DNA from: Undaria pinnatifida
Lineage: Eukaryota > Sar > Phaeophyceae > Laminariales > Alariaceae
Direction: 5' to 3'
NCBI GenBank assembly: GCA_012845835.1
Contig: JABAKD010000009.1
Span: forward strand, 4,688,904 to 4,752,903
DNA: 64,000 bases
Shown: one piece after another, positions 8,601 to 21,020 of the stretch
Numbering within the stretch: the stretch's first letter is position 1
Layout: every line of letters begins with the position of its first letter
Notes under the pieces: generated by a model
Told to the model about the DNA's origin: nothing
Databases searched by the model: none
What the model saw: the letters and a program-made list of their open reading frames with translations, nothing else
Made by a program: the position numbers and the translations under genes

Positions 8601-11600
8601 AAAGCATCTCCGGCACCGCCGTGATAGCGATGATGGTACAACATTCTCAATCCACGAAGCAGCGGCCATTATGTATGGACACAGTCGTGTGATCGATAGC
8701 TTTTATATATTGATACAGCACCCAGAAACTATCATCAGCAACAAGCAAATCAACTGCAGCGACCCAGAGATAATACCGCCGTGCCAGTCATAGCTGTATA
8801 TCTATAGAGATCAGCAAAAACAAAGCCTCCAGCACCGCCGGGCCGAGATCCGCCAACCAGAAGCCTCTGGCACTGCCACGCCGAGGTCAGCGAAGTAGAG
8901 CCTCTGGCACGACCGTGCTCGTGATTGCTGTATACCGACAGCGACTAGCGAAGCCACCGCAACCATACCCCAGCCACGTCAGCAGTCACGCAAAGCAGCT
9001 CCGGCACGGCTGCGCCGGAGATTGTTGTATACCAACATTGATCAGCGAAGCAACAGTCAATAGCCCGCGCCGGAGATCGTCGTATAACAGCAATCAGCGA
9101 CGAAACAGCCAATATGACAGCTGTGCCATCAACCGCTGTATATCAGCAGCGACAGTGATCAACGACTATCAACGGCGGCTAGCGAGGCAACAGCGACAAC
9201 ACATCAGTGTGGGCAATAGCTGTATGTTAGCAGCAACCCGCAAAGCGAAAGTACTTTTGGCACAGCTGTATATCAACAGTGATCAGCAAAGTGAAACCAT
9301 CTCTGGCACAACAGTGCCAACGATGGTTGCATATCCACACAGCTGTGTGTCAGCGGCACACATTAATACCGACATTACCCCTTTCGGAGCCCACGCATAG
9401 CGATAAAACAAGTAAGAAAGGCGGTCATCGTCATAGCATGAGTGCGTAGCACACGGTGTGTCATGCTACGCGCGTATCGCGCAGCTTCTTGCGTTGGAGT
9501 CGCACATGAAAATTCCCACTCCTTAAGCTAGCACCCCGTGTAACGTCGTGTGGCTGACCCTGCAATTGCCAGTTATATTCGTCAACGTTGCTCTCCGAAG
9601 TCCCAAAGGGGGTATTAGTACCCACAGCAATCCGCAAAGCAAAAGCATCTGGTGCAGCCGAGCCAGTGATAACTGTTCGATCTGCGCGTCAACGATAGCT
9701 GTGTAACCACCGCAACAAGCGAAACATGCAGCCATCCCTGATGAAACTGCATCAGCATGAACTGTATATCCACAGTAAAGAGAGGTACAGCGGTCGGTAT
9801 AGCGGTCGGTATAGCGGTCGCCACCCTAACCCATGTCACCAACAACTGTGTCTCAACCGCGACTCGTGAATCAGTAGCGGCACGAAGATAATTGTCAACA
9901 TCTGGATGAACACAACAACCAGCAAGATACGTGTGCTAACCGCAACCAACCAGCAACCAGCGAAGTTAGACCATGAGTTCGTTCTGATCTTGTTTCGTAA
10001 AGTCTCTATCTCTCGCAGCAGAAGCGGGTTCACCTGCCACATGGTAACCCCGCCCGTTATTAAACCGTAACCCGCGCGCGTCGGTGGGAGCAGCGGCATC
10101 GGCATCCGAGATATATGCCGTATCGACTGCAACGGCGTTGTCAGCACACCAACCCTAGCTGTGTAACCCCGCAACCCGCGACACACGCAGTCGCCTCTGA
10201 TTAAACTGCGTCAGCATTAAGTGTATATCAACAGTAACGAGTGGTATAGCAGTCGCAACGCTGACCCATGTACGCTATAGCTGTATCTCAGCCGCGATCC
10301 GAAGTCAGCCGCGGCAATGAAGACAGCCGAACCATCTGTGTACCTCAGCAACTGGCAAGACAACATATCCCCGGCAAAGCCGATCCAGCGATGGTGGTAT
10401 ATCCACTACACCCAACCAGCGACCAGAGAGTTGGCAGCACAACGTACCGAGGCCAGCGGAACAAAAAACCGCTGCTACTGCCGTACCGACGTCAGCGACG
10501 CAAAGCCCGCTGGCACCGCCGTGCCTATGGAAGCGATATTATTGCTAGCGAGGAGCGAAACAATAGCAACCGATAGCAACCGTAGTACCACCATGTCAAT
10601 GAGCAGCCTAACTAATCAGCACAGCAAAATACAACTAACCCAGCCGTGTATCAACCGTGAGCAAGGAAGAAGATGCACTGCTGGACGACGCAGCCGTGTC
10701 GACCAGGGCGGTACATTAACCGCGATGAGTCGACCAGGGCGGAACATCAACCGCGATCGGCCCAGCGAGATCGCCTAGACGCGTATCGTCAAAGCAAAAT
10801 ACGCCCAGCTCAGTCGTATGTCAACAAACAGCAAAGCGAAGGCCATTCAAGACGCCACAACCGTGTCGACCAGAGCGGTAGATCCCCGCGATCCGCAAAG
10901 CGAAAGAATAACTGCGACCCCTGTATATCAACAGCGATCGGCGAAACCAACTCCCTTAGGCACACCCGCGCCCGCGATTTTTTCAAGGCGAAAGTACAAA
11001 AGGCACAGCTGCATATCAACCCCGAGCAGCAAAGCGAAAACGCTTCTGGGCGACAGTCGTGTCGACCAGAGCGATGTAACCACGGTCAGCAGCGCGAAAG
11101 CATATCTGGCATAGCCGTACATCCATGGTGATCAGCAGAGCGAAAGCACGTTTGGCCCAGCCGGCCATGAAGTGTGTATGTCCCCACTGCGGCATAACCA
11201 ATCGGCAACGCGAAAACATAACTAATCCAGTCGTATATCAACTACGATCAGGAAAGCGAAAGCACTTCTGGGCCACACCGCCGTGTCGAGCAGAGCGGTA
11301 TATCAACTGCGATTCACAGAAAGAAAGTATATCTGGCACAGCTGCATATCAAAGTGCGGTGTATCAACCGCGATCTGCCGAGCGAAAACATACTGTCGTA
11401 GCAATATATCAACAGCGGTCAGGACACCAAAGCGACAGCGCTGCTGGACGACACGGTCGTGACTGCCAGAGCGGTAAATCCACCGCGATCAGCAAACCAA
11501 AGGCACCTATGACACAGCTGTCATCACCAGCGCCGTAAATCAACCGCAATCAGCAACGCAAAACGCAATTGGTGCCGCTGTATATAAACCGCGATCAGCA

Positions 11601-13546
11601 AAACAAAATAATGTCTGGCGCGCCGGATTCAACAGCAATCAGAAAACTGAAGCGAAAACCCTTCTGGACGACACAACCGTGTTGACCAGAGTGGTGTATC
11701 AACCGCAATCAGCGAAGCAAGAGCATATCTGGCGCAGCTGTATATCACTAGCGCGGTATAGCTGCATATGAACAGCAATCAAAACTAAAGCGAAAGGGCT
11801 TCTGGACGACACAGCCGTGTCGACCAGGGCGGAATATCAACTGCGAGATTAGCCAAGCAAATGCCTATTTAGCGCAACTGCGTATTACCAGCGCGGTATA
11901 TCAACTGCGATCAGCGAAGCGAAGCATATCTAGCACTATCTGGCACAGCCGTATATCACCAGCAGCGCGGTATAGCTGTGTATCAACAGCAATCAAAACC
12001 TTAAGCGAAAGCCCTGCTGGGCGACGCAGCCGACGAGGGCAGGACATCAACCGCGATCAGCAAAGCAAAGGCATATATGGCGCAACTGTATATCACCAGC
12101 GTGGTATATCAATCGCGTTCAGTAAATCAAAAGCATATCTGCCGCAGCTGTACATCACCAGCGCGGTATATCAACCACGGTCAGCAAAGCGAAAGCATAT
12201 CTGGCGCAGCCGTATATCAACAGCAATCACAATACTAAGCAAAAGCACCGCTGGGCGACACGGCTGTGCCGACCAGCGCTGTATATCAACCGCGATCAGC
12301 AAAGCAAAAGCATACCCGGCGCAACTGTATATCAACACCACGGTATACCAACCGCGATCAGCAAAGGGAAATAATATCTGGCACAGCTTTATATCAACAG
12401 CGCGGAACATTAACCGCTATCAGCACAGCGGGAGCATATATATCTGGCGCAGCTATATATCAACAGCCATCAAAAAGTTAAAGCGAAACCGTTCTGGACG
12501 ACGTAGCTGCGTCGACCAGGGCGATAGATCAACCGCGATCAGCATCAAGAAACATATCTGGCGCACATGTATGTCACCAGCGCGGTATAGCTGTATGTCA
12601 ACAGCAATCAAAAACTTGAAGCGAAGCCACTCTGGACGACACACCCGTGGCAGCCAGAGCGCAGCTGTGTATCAACAGCGCGGAACATCAACCGCAATCA
12701 GCATAGCGGAAGCATATATAGCGCAGCTGTATATCAAGAGCCATCGAAAGCTTTAAGCGATGCCGTTTTGGCCAACACAGCCGTGTCGACCAGAGCGGTA
12801 TATCATCCGCGATCAGCCGGAAGAGAAATATCTGGCGCAGATGTATGTCACCAGCGCGGTATAGCTGTACGTCAACAGGCATCAAAAACTTGAAGCGAAG
12901 CCGTTCTGGACGACACGGCCGTGTCGAGCAATATATCAACCGCGATCAGCAAAGCAGAAACATATCTGGCGCAGATGTAAATCAACAGCGTGGTGTAGTT
13001 GTATATCAGCAGCAATCAAAACCTGAAGCGAAGGCACTACTAGCAAAAGCAGCCGTGTCGACCAGAGCGGTATATCAACCCCGATCAGCAAAACAAAAGC
13101 ATATCTGGCGCAGCTGTATTTCACCAGCGCTGTATATCAACCGCGATCAGCAGAGCTAAGGCATATCTGGTGCAGCTGCATGTCACCAGGGCAATATAGC
13201 TGCATACAAAAGCATCCAAGTCGAAATCGAAAGCACTTCTGAATGACGCAGCCATGTCGACGAAGGCGGTATCAACCGCGATCAGCAAAGCAAAACATAT
13301 CTGGCGCAGCTGTATATCAACCGTGATCTGCAAAGTCAAAGCATATATGAGCTGTATATAAACAGCAATCAAAATCTAAAGCGAAAACGCTTTTGGACGA
13401 CATAGCCGCGCCGACCAGTGCGGTATATAAATCGCTATCAGCAAAGCAAGAGCATAACCGGCGCAGCTGTCCGTCATGAGCGCGGCATAGCTGTATATCA
13501 ACAGCCATCAAAAACCAAAGCAAACGCACGTCTGGACGACACAGTC

Positions 13547-16021
13547 GTGTCGACCTGGGCGGTATATCAACCTCGAGAGCTGCAATTAAATAGCAATCAA
13601 AAACAAAATCGAAAGCATTTCTGGTCGACACAACCGTGTCGACCTGGGCGGTGTATCAACCGCGATCAGCAAAGCAAAAGCATCTCTGGTGCAGCTGTAT
13701 ATCACCAGCGTGGTATAGCTGTAAATCAACAGCCATCCAAATTAAAGCGAAAGCACTTCTGGACGACACAGACGTGTCGACCTGGGCGGTATATTAACCA
13801 CGAAAGCTGTATGTCAACAGCGATCAGAAGACTGAAGTGAAAGAACTTCTCGTCGACACAGCCGTGTCGACCTGGGCGGTGTATCAACCGCAATCAGCAA
13901 AGCAAAGACATCTCTGGCGCAGCTGTATTTCGCCAGCCCGGTGTAGCTGTATATCAACAGCCATCAAAATCGAAATCGAAAGCACTTCTGGACGACACAG
14001 CCATGTCGACCAGGGCGGTATCAACCGCGATCAACGACGCAAAACATATCTGGCGCAGCTGTATATCAACCACGATCAGCAAAGCGAAAGCATATCTGCG
14101 CTGTATATCAACAGCAATCGAACATTATGGCGAAGCACCTCTGGACGACACAGCGTGTCGACCAGTGCGGTATATCAACCACTATCAGCATATCCGGCGA
14201 AGCTGTATATCACCAGCGCGGTATAGCTGTATATCAACAGCCATCAGAAATAAAAGCGAAAGCATTTCTGGACCACGCAGCCGTGTCGACCAGGGCGGTA
14301 TATCAACCGCGAAAGCTGTATATTAGCAGCAATCAAAAACGAAAGCGAAAGCACTTTTGATCGACAAAGCCGCGTCGACCTGGGCGGTGTCTCAACCGCG
14401 AACAGCAAAGAAAAAGCATACCTGGCGCAGCTGTATACACCAGCGCGGTATAGCTGTATATCAAGAACAATAAATATAAATAAATAAAGCGAAAGCACTT
14501 CTGGACGACACAGTCGTGTCGACCAGGGCGGTATATCAACCGCAAGAGCTGTATATCAACAGCAATCAAAAATGAAGCGAAAGCACTTCTGGTCGACACA
14601 GCCGTGTCGACCTGGGCGGTGTATCAACCACGATCAGCAAAGCGAAATAATCTCTGGCGCAGCTGTATATCACCAGCGCGGTACAGCTGTATATCAGCAG
14701 CAAAAAATAAACGTAAAGCGAAAGCATCTCTGGACGGCACAGCCGTGTCGACCTGGGCGGTGTATCAATGGCGAGAGCTGTATTATCAACCGCAATCAAA
14801 ACCGAAGCGAAAGCACTTTTGATCGACACAACCGTGTCGACCTGGGCGGTGTATCAACCACGATCAGAAAAGCAAAAGCATCTCTGGCGCAGCTGCATAT
14901 CACCAGCGCGGTATAGCTGTATATCAACAGCAATCAAAACTTAAGCGAAAGGGCTTCTGGACGACACAGCCGTGTCGACCTTGGCGGTGTATCAACCGCG
15001 ATCAGCTAAGCAAAAGCATCTCTGGCGCAGCTGCATATCACCAGCGCGGTATAGCTGTATATCAACAGCAATAAAACTAAAGCGAAAGGGCTTCTGGACA
15101 ACACAGCCGTGTCGACCCGGCCGGTGTATCAACCGCTATCAGCAAAGCAAAAGCATCTCTGGCGCAGCTGTATATCACCAGCGCGGTGTATCTGTATATC
15201 AACAGCCATCAAAATCGAAAGCCGGAGCACTTCTGGACGACACAGCCATGTCGACCAGGGCGGTATCAACTGCGATCAGCAGAGCAAAAACATATCTGGC
15301 GCAAGTGTATATCACCAGCGCGGTATATCAACCACGATCAGCAAAGCGAAAGCATATCTGAGCTGTATATCAACAGCAATCGAAAATAATGGCGAAAGCA
15401 TTTCTGAACGACACAGCGGTGTCGACCTGGGCGGTATATTAACCGCTATCAGCAAAGCAAGAGCATATTCGGCGCAGCAGAATATCACCAGCGCGGTATA
15501 GCTGTATATCAACAGCCATCAGAAATAAATGCGAAATCATTCCTGGACCAAACAGCTGTGTCGACCAGGGCGGTATATCAACCGCCAAAGCTGTATATCA
15601 ACAGCAATTAAGAACGAAAGCGAAAGCACTTCTGGTCGACACAGCCATGTCGCCCTGGGCGGTGCCTCAACCGCGAACAGCAAAGCAAACATCTCTGGCG
15701 CAGCTGTATATCACCAGCGCGGTATAGCTGTATATCAACAGCAATAAATACAAATAAATAAAACGAAAGCGCTTCTAGACGACACCGCCGTGTCGACCAG
15801 GGTGGTGTATCAACCGCGCGAGCTGTATATCAACAGCAATCAAAACTGAAGCGAAAGCACTTCTGGTCGACACAGCCGTGTCGACCTGGGCGGTGTGTCA
15901 GCCACAATCAGCAAAGCGAAATCATCTTTGGCGCAGCTGTATATCACCAGCGCGGTATAGCTGTATATCAACAGCATAAAAAAAATAAATAAAGCGAAAG
16001 CACTTCTGGACGACACAGCCG
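13547..16021. repeat. Higher-order part of the satellite: alternating about 89- and 140-bp monomers
   Basis: Starts of the marker GTGTCGACC (or its one-base variants) fall at 13547, 13636, 13774, 13864, 14003, 14155, 14283, 14372, 14516, 14604, 14745, 14834, 14972, 15109, 15248, 15419, 15558, 15647, 15790, 15878 and 16021. Spacings of 88-90 alternate with 137-144 over most of the stretch, giving a composite unit near 229 bp. Short monomers lack the middle part with the CTGGCGCAGC phrase. Interruptions occur at 14003-14283 and 14972-15558. Confidence 0.85.
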
Positions 16022-16096
16022 TGTCGACCTGGGCGGTGTATCAACCGCGATCAGCAAAGCAAAAGCATCTCTGGCGCAGCTGTATATCACCAGCGC

Positions 16097-16222
16097 ACTC
16101 TATCAACCGCGATCAAAGCGTAATCATGTCTGACGCACACTCTATCAACCGCGATCAAAGCGAAATCATGTCTGACGCACACTCTATCAACCGCGATCAA
16201 AGCGAAATCATGTCTGACGCAG
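16097..16222. repeat. Three tandem 42-bp units inside the satellite
   Basis: The phrase ACTCTATCAACCGCGATC starts at 16097, 16139 and 16181 with an exact 42-bp period. The units differ only at a base or two (TAATCATG against AAATCATG). This is a recent local expansion within an older array. Confidence 0.9.
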
Positions 16223-16569
16223 CGGTATCTACACCGACCAAGCTATAGCATGTCTGGCGCAGCGGTGTCGACCAGGGTGGTGTATCAGCAAAGCAACAGC
16301 ATATCCGGCGCAGCTGTATATCACCAGCACGGTCTATCAACCGCGATCAGCGAACGGAGAGCTTTTCTGGCGCAACTGTATATCAACAGCAATCAGCACA
16401 GCAAACCCTTCTCAGGCACCGCCCCGCAGACACATGTAACATAGCCAGCACGTCCGTAGATCAACAATGGGCAGCAGAGCCGAAAGCACGCCTGGACCAC
16501 ACAGCCGCGTCGATCAGATCGGTAAATCATCCGCGATTAGCAAAGCGTATGTCAGCAGCTACTAGCGAG

Positions 16570-16728
16570 CAGATCATGTAAAATAAAATGAAGTTGGCAA
16601 TACGTCACACTGCTGTATAGCCGTGCTTCGTACTTTAGGAAGGGTAAGGCGTGGTCTAATCAGATAAGTACAAGTATCGAGGTTGTACAAGTACCGAGGT
16701 TGGTACTGCAAATCGTTTCCAAAACAAG
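16570..16728. repeat. Direct repeat pair, left copy (matches 16957-17100)
   Basis: Both copies run from AGCAGATCAT through CAGCCGTGCTT-like, TAAGGCGTGGTCT and AAGTACCGAGGTTGGTACTG to GTTTCCAAAACAAG. They flank a short satellite remnant at 16730-16790. Confidence 0.8.
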
Positions 16729-16956
16729 AGCGATATATCAACCGCGATCAGCAAAGCGTACATCAGCAGCTAGCCACCAGCAAAGTAACAGGGCGTCGTC
16801 AGTCATAAGCCACAACCTACATCAGGAGTTACCACGCAGAATCCCCGAGTATTGTTCCATATCATACACGAAATACCAGCAATGTCATGCGCGAAACGCC
16901 CTCAGTAGCACGGAGCCTGGTACTACTCATCAGGCATGGGGTGTGGCTGGATATAG

Positions 16957-17100
16957 CAGATCATACAAAATAGGCAAAATAATATCTGGACACCACATCC
17001 TGTACAGCCGTGCTTGGTACTTGGCTGAAGTGTAAGGCGTGGTCTCTTCGGATACATACAAGTACCGAGGTTGGTACTGCTGATTGTTTCCAAAACAAGG
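16957..17100. repeat. Direct repeat pair, right copy
   Basis: Partner of 16570-16728, with small indels near the start. The inner palindromic phrase GTACCGAGGTTGGTAC is conserved in both. Confidence 0.8.
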
Positions 17101-18347
17101 AAATAAAACAACATACCTGGTAAATGGAAGGTACCAGATATATGTGGAACTAAATATGTCTACATCAAACCGTGCATCCCAGCAGCCTCTGGTACGTCGT
17201 ATCCTGGTGCCTAAACTCGTAGCTAGGGCCGTCTATCCTGGTGCAATACTCGTAGGGCACAGGACAGGGTAGCATGCAACCCACGCCCCCCAGACAACGC
17301 CTTTCGCCTGGCGGCCTGGCTATAGTATACTAAGTAGGTCCCGCAGCCTACGGACTATCCTGATGAAAACAATGCTTCTGAGGGGCGGTGTCATATTCCT
17401 TGTATTATTGGATCTCAAATCATGGAAATATGTCTGATCCGGGTTGACTTGCTCTACGATCTTGTTATGGAAGGGCTCACCACCATGTACAGCAGTACCG
17501 GTACGTTCGTTGTGCGCTAGGTATTCTAGGGTATACCTGGTATAGAGAAGGTCAAAACACCCGATATCCCTGGCTGCTGTTGTGAGCACGCACTACGGGG
17601 CAGTTGTTCGAACGTTGTAGTGTAATATCGCGCCCGACCAACCCCCATGCCGACTACTTGCCCGAAGGCCTCTTTTCTGTTCGTGAAACTACATATTTAT
17701 GAATAGATAGAAGAAGCAGTGCCATCATCAGCACTAGAAGAGCGACGCAACAGAAACAGTCGCTCGACACAGCAGAGGCCACGGGAAACGACTGCTATTC
17801 ATTGGTGGTGTGCTCAATCTGCTGGTGGAAATCCTGCTGTATACCTGGTATATGCATACGGTAGTACTGCTGTATGTACGAGGTGCGTGCGAAAACGTCA
17901 GCTACATGTTAGTTGTAGCTCGAAGGATAATAAGTGGTTTGTATACTTCTTCTCCACGCTGTCCATCTGGTCGCATCCACCCATGTCAGCTTTCTCCCAT
18001 ATTTCAGTGCGATCATAACGCCATAAGACGTCTACGAGTGAGTTTTACCGCGTAAACGGAGGCAAGCAAACCTGCGAGCCCCGCCTGGGTACTCATGTCA
18101 CAGTACACGCCAGTTCACGCCACGGAGTTTAGCCCCCGAGATAAGTCCCATACACGCGGCTCCCCAAGTTGCTTGGGTCTTGTGCTCCTTCCTGCTCCGA
18201 AGAAAGCTGTCGTATTGGTGCAGGTTCGTATTTGGAATTGTGCAAAACGGGGAGTCCGCGAAGTCCACTCCACGGCTAGAGCGGCGGCAGTCAGTCCCAA
18301 CGACAGAGCCGCCTGGGACGACGCGGACGACAATCTCCTCGTTTCCT
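17101..18347. other. Unrecognised sequence between the satellite and block A3
   Basis: The clearest frames are a minus-strand frame of 89 codons at 17320-17589 and a plus-strand frame entering from 18095. Neither shows a motif I can assign. The phrase TCCTGGTGC is locally repeated around 17203-17240. Confidence 0.5.
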
Positions 18348-18496
18348 CAGTATTTCTCCTTCAACGTATGTTCTCTGGCTTTGGGTTCGTGGGAAACATG
18401 CACAATGATCGATGTGGCCTAGATTCTCCAAGTAATTCACCGGTTCCAAATCATGGAGCCACCTCCATACCATCGATGTCTCATTTTCTGGAAACC
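18348..18496. repeat. 149-bp direct repeat, right copy (matches 6711-6859)
   Basis: Almost identical to the left copy. Immediately after it, at 18497, similarity to copy B (from about 47700) resumes, so this repeat marks the right edge of the 12.3-kb block specific to copy A. Confidence 0.85.
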
Positions 18497-18860
18497 GACT
18501 ACCATGGGGTTTTAGTAACCTCCGCCAATCAAAAATCGTTTTCCCATGAAGTGATGTGTCCATCGCAAAACGCGCCGTTATGGCCGATACAATTGTCTCG
18601 TGTATCGTTAGAGGGGTCGGAGTAGATCAGGTGGATTTGCTCTCATTGCGTGAATCATATCAGCAGGCACATGCTACATAGACATTTCAACGCGCAAACG
18701 TTGGTGGGGCGCTATACAACATTGCAGTTGGCTACATGGAAATCATGCAATCAATCTGAGAACAGTTCACCATGCACCTCTTACGTCCCCGGCATTGTTA
18801 ATATGGAAAGTGGCGAGGTCTTCAACGACCATGGAGGTGGTCCATTCGATAGGAACTGAT
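18497..18860. repeat. Segmental-duplication block A3 (matches 47700-48055)
   Basis: Shared phrases include ATGGGGTTTT, AACGCGCCGTT, GTGAATCATATCAG, TTTCAACGCGCAAACGTT and GTGGGGCGCTA. Differences between the copies fall at all three positions of any frame, which argues against present-day coding. Similarity to copy B stops at about 18857, just before the LINE begins. Confidence 0.75.
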
Positions 18861-18879
18861 TTCTTTCGGATTACGATTA

Positions 18880-20040
18880 CCAACTGTTGAGGTGAAAGGA
18901 GAGGGAGGAACAAGTAGAAAGGAACTATGGAAAGACGAAATAATATATAACAACTGGAGACTTTGATGACGAGATGAAGCAGATGGGTGTAGGGATAAAA
19001 TGGTTACTTTGTCAACAAGCAGTGAAGTCAGACTCGAAAAAAGCTACATTAACAGCACACCCACGGTACATGGTTAAGAGCTCGGAGGGTGAAAGCGAAA
19101 TAGTTGGAGAATACTACAGCAAGCTAGGAGCACCCACAGCCAACAAAAGATTCGTCGCACAATTCTCGAACAAAATCTACGCGCGAAGCATAGGCAAACG
19201 TACGTACGCCAGAAAGTGAAGACTTTCGTTCACGCGGATTGCAGAGAGGTCGCAAGAGTGCAAGTAAAGAACAGTGTAGCCAAAACATGAGAATATAGAA
19301 GGCAGCAGAAACATAAAATGTTTGTGGAACTATTAATTAAGTACGGGAGAAAATGTATAATTACCATGATGGTTACGTTGTATAATTGGATATGGACAAA
19401 GGAGTACGTTCCTTGAGGTGGAGGAAAAACTAAAAAAGTCGTACAAATAGTTAACTCATTCAAGAAAGAGGCAAGGCTGACCAGGGAAACTTCTGATAGT
19501 TAACGCCATTCCGTAGACAAAATATTCTTCAAGAGTTTCTGGAACATAGAATAGAAACATTTTGGGAGAAGGACGAATCCAAGCCAAGGGCAAGCAGGAT
19601 TTAGGCCAAACGAATATTGTGTGGGGCATATGCACACACTAAGTAAGATAGTTAATGGTAGCAAAGACCCGCGCAAACGATATACTGCTTGTTTGACGTA
19701 CAGACGGTTATAACACAGTATGACGAAATGTGTCGTAGGAAAAAAATGTGGGAAATTGGGACCAGAGGAAAGAGGTGGGAAATGATGGAAAATGTGATGA
19801 AGTGTGTGAGGAGTGCTGTGATGCTGACGGGGAAATATCCAAAGACAGTTTGTCGATATCTTCCGAAGAGCTGCACAAAGGATGTACCCTATCACCCATT
19901 ATATTTACGTTATATATTCAAGTATTGAATTATTGTCGCCGTCAAAGAAGACGAAATGAGTCACGATATAACTAATACGGCGTAGGGGTTCATGATTGAT
20001 AAAGATCTCGTGGGGATGTCAGAAACACCGAGAGGTTTTT
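18880..20040 (+). pseudogene. LINE family A, copy 1: N-terminal part of the reverse transcriptase
   Basis: Read with several frameshifts, the plus strand shows the region before the palm (GIKWLLCQQAVKSDSKKATL at about 18995, then EYYSKLGAPTANKRF). It then shows a LYNWIWTKEYVP segment, the fingers motif GQAGFRPNEYCVGH (from 19588), a KKMWEIGTRGKRWEMMENV segment, and the catalytic box at 19995-20006. There a FADD is expected but IDKD is read. The SETP sequence that follows the box is present. The apurinic endonuclease that should precede it is absent, so the copy is 5'-truncated. The frame breaks off at about 20040, where foldback sequence begins, and resumes at 28779. This is a dead copy of a non-LTR retrotransposon, read without doubt as a family and with moderate certainty about the edges. 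Confidence 0.85.
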
Positions 20041-20403
20041 ATATTTTTTGAAAAACGTCAGCTGTGAGTTCGACCGATTGAATGGAAGCTCAACTTGGCA
20101 AGCTGCGTGGTGTCCCTATGTTTCGCTAACATACAGCAGTTGAACAAAAACTACGTAAAGACGTTCGCGCGTGATATATACTTGATCCTCGCGAAGGATA
20201 CAGGTCGGTGTCAACAGGACGATTTTCTACAGTTATCATTATGTGCACTGATAGTACAGTAAGCATCATGTCATGTTTTGAAAAAGAAATATAATACACA
20301 ACAAAATCAGCCGTGATATCAAAAACTTTGTCGAAACTCATCTCTGCAAGCTGTGTGTGATACTCTGATCGCGTGTATTACAGGTTGTGTGTCCTCATTA
20401 AGG
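20041..20403. mobile_element. Foldback element FB2, left part
   Basis: Family phrases GTGAGTTCGACC, TGTGCACTGATAGTACAGTAA, GTCGAAACTCATCTCTGCAA, GCTGTGTGTGATAC and GTGTCCTCATTAAGGAT are present. The sequence runs to GGATA and stops where the 7.5-kb palindrome starts; its natural continuation (ACAGGTCGGCGACTCC) is found at 27928. This element splits the LINE on either side. Confidence 0.8.
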
Positions 20404-21020
20404 ATAAGCTACTTGCATTAAGGATTTTAAATCGTAATTTTGGCTGTGGGGGGAGAAAAATCGAGAAAATAATAACTTGGTCAATGTAGGGTCATGGCCC
20501 AGTTTGAGAGGAAAAAAAAGCATAGTAGAATCCCATATAAAAAAGTTGAACAATCGACCAGCCAGCCAGGACACCAACACATCGAGGCACACATCATCTT
20601 CCACAAAGCATCCCGGACACACCAAACGGCATCCACAACACCCAAGCACCCTCCCGAAGAGGCTGCCAGGTTCCTGGTGGACGATCTGCGGGATTGCCCA
20701 CGGCAGACAGGCTTACGCGTCATCAATAGTGCCCGAAGCGGCGCAAATTCAGCTCTTTGCTACGAACACGTAGCAGCCAGCAAGCAATTTTGGAAATCAG
20801 AAGGCTCTTCTCACGCTCTTTGGAGACCGACGAGCTGTGGCCCACACACAAACGCAACGCGCCACAAGTGCTCCACACACGCCAACGCCACAGGTGCGGA
20901 AGGTTCAACCGGCCCCATACCTGGCCCGCAGCAAAGCCTGTTTGCAGCCCACCAACACCAACAGCAGTAGTAGTGCGGCCTTTCGGCGTTTTTGAATATT
21001 TTGAGCAGTCTGCTCAATAA

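Larger units (their letters stand above)
8216..16560. repeat. Satellite/minisatellite array, about 8.3 kb
   Basis: The array is a head-to-tail series built from a few phrases: GTGTCGACC with GGGCGGTATATCAACC, GCGATCAGCAAAGC, GAAAGCATATCTGGCGCAGC, TGTATATCACCAGCGCGG, TATAGCTGTATATCAACAGC and AATCAAAA. Copies at 8.2-11.5 kb are degenerate and irregular; those from 11.6 kb are regular, and the best preserved lie at 13.5-16.0 kb. Many frames stay open because the phrases lack stops in some phases, which gives repetitive peptides (for example WRSCISPARY). I treat these as artefacts of the repeat, not proteins. The near-palindrome CGACACAGCCGTGTCG marks most units. Confidence 0.92.

Noticed and set aside
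11600..16100. CRISPR-like array
   Set aside because: The segments between repeats are themselves repeats, not unique spacers; the context is eukaryotic and no cas genes are present.
8915..16444. Many 60-150 codon frames with repeating peptides in the satellite
   Set aside because: They follow from a repeat unit without stops in some phases, occur on both strands, and shift frame at each indel.
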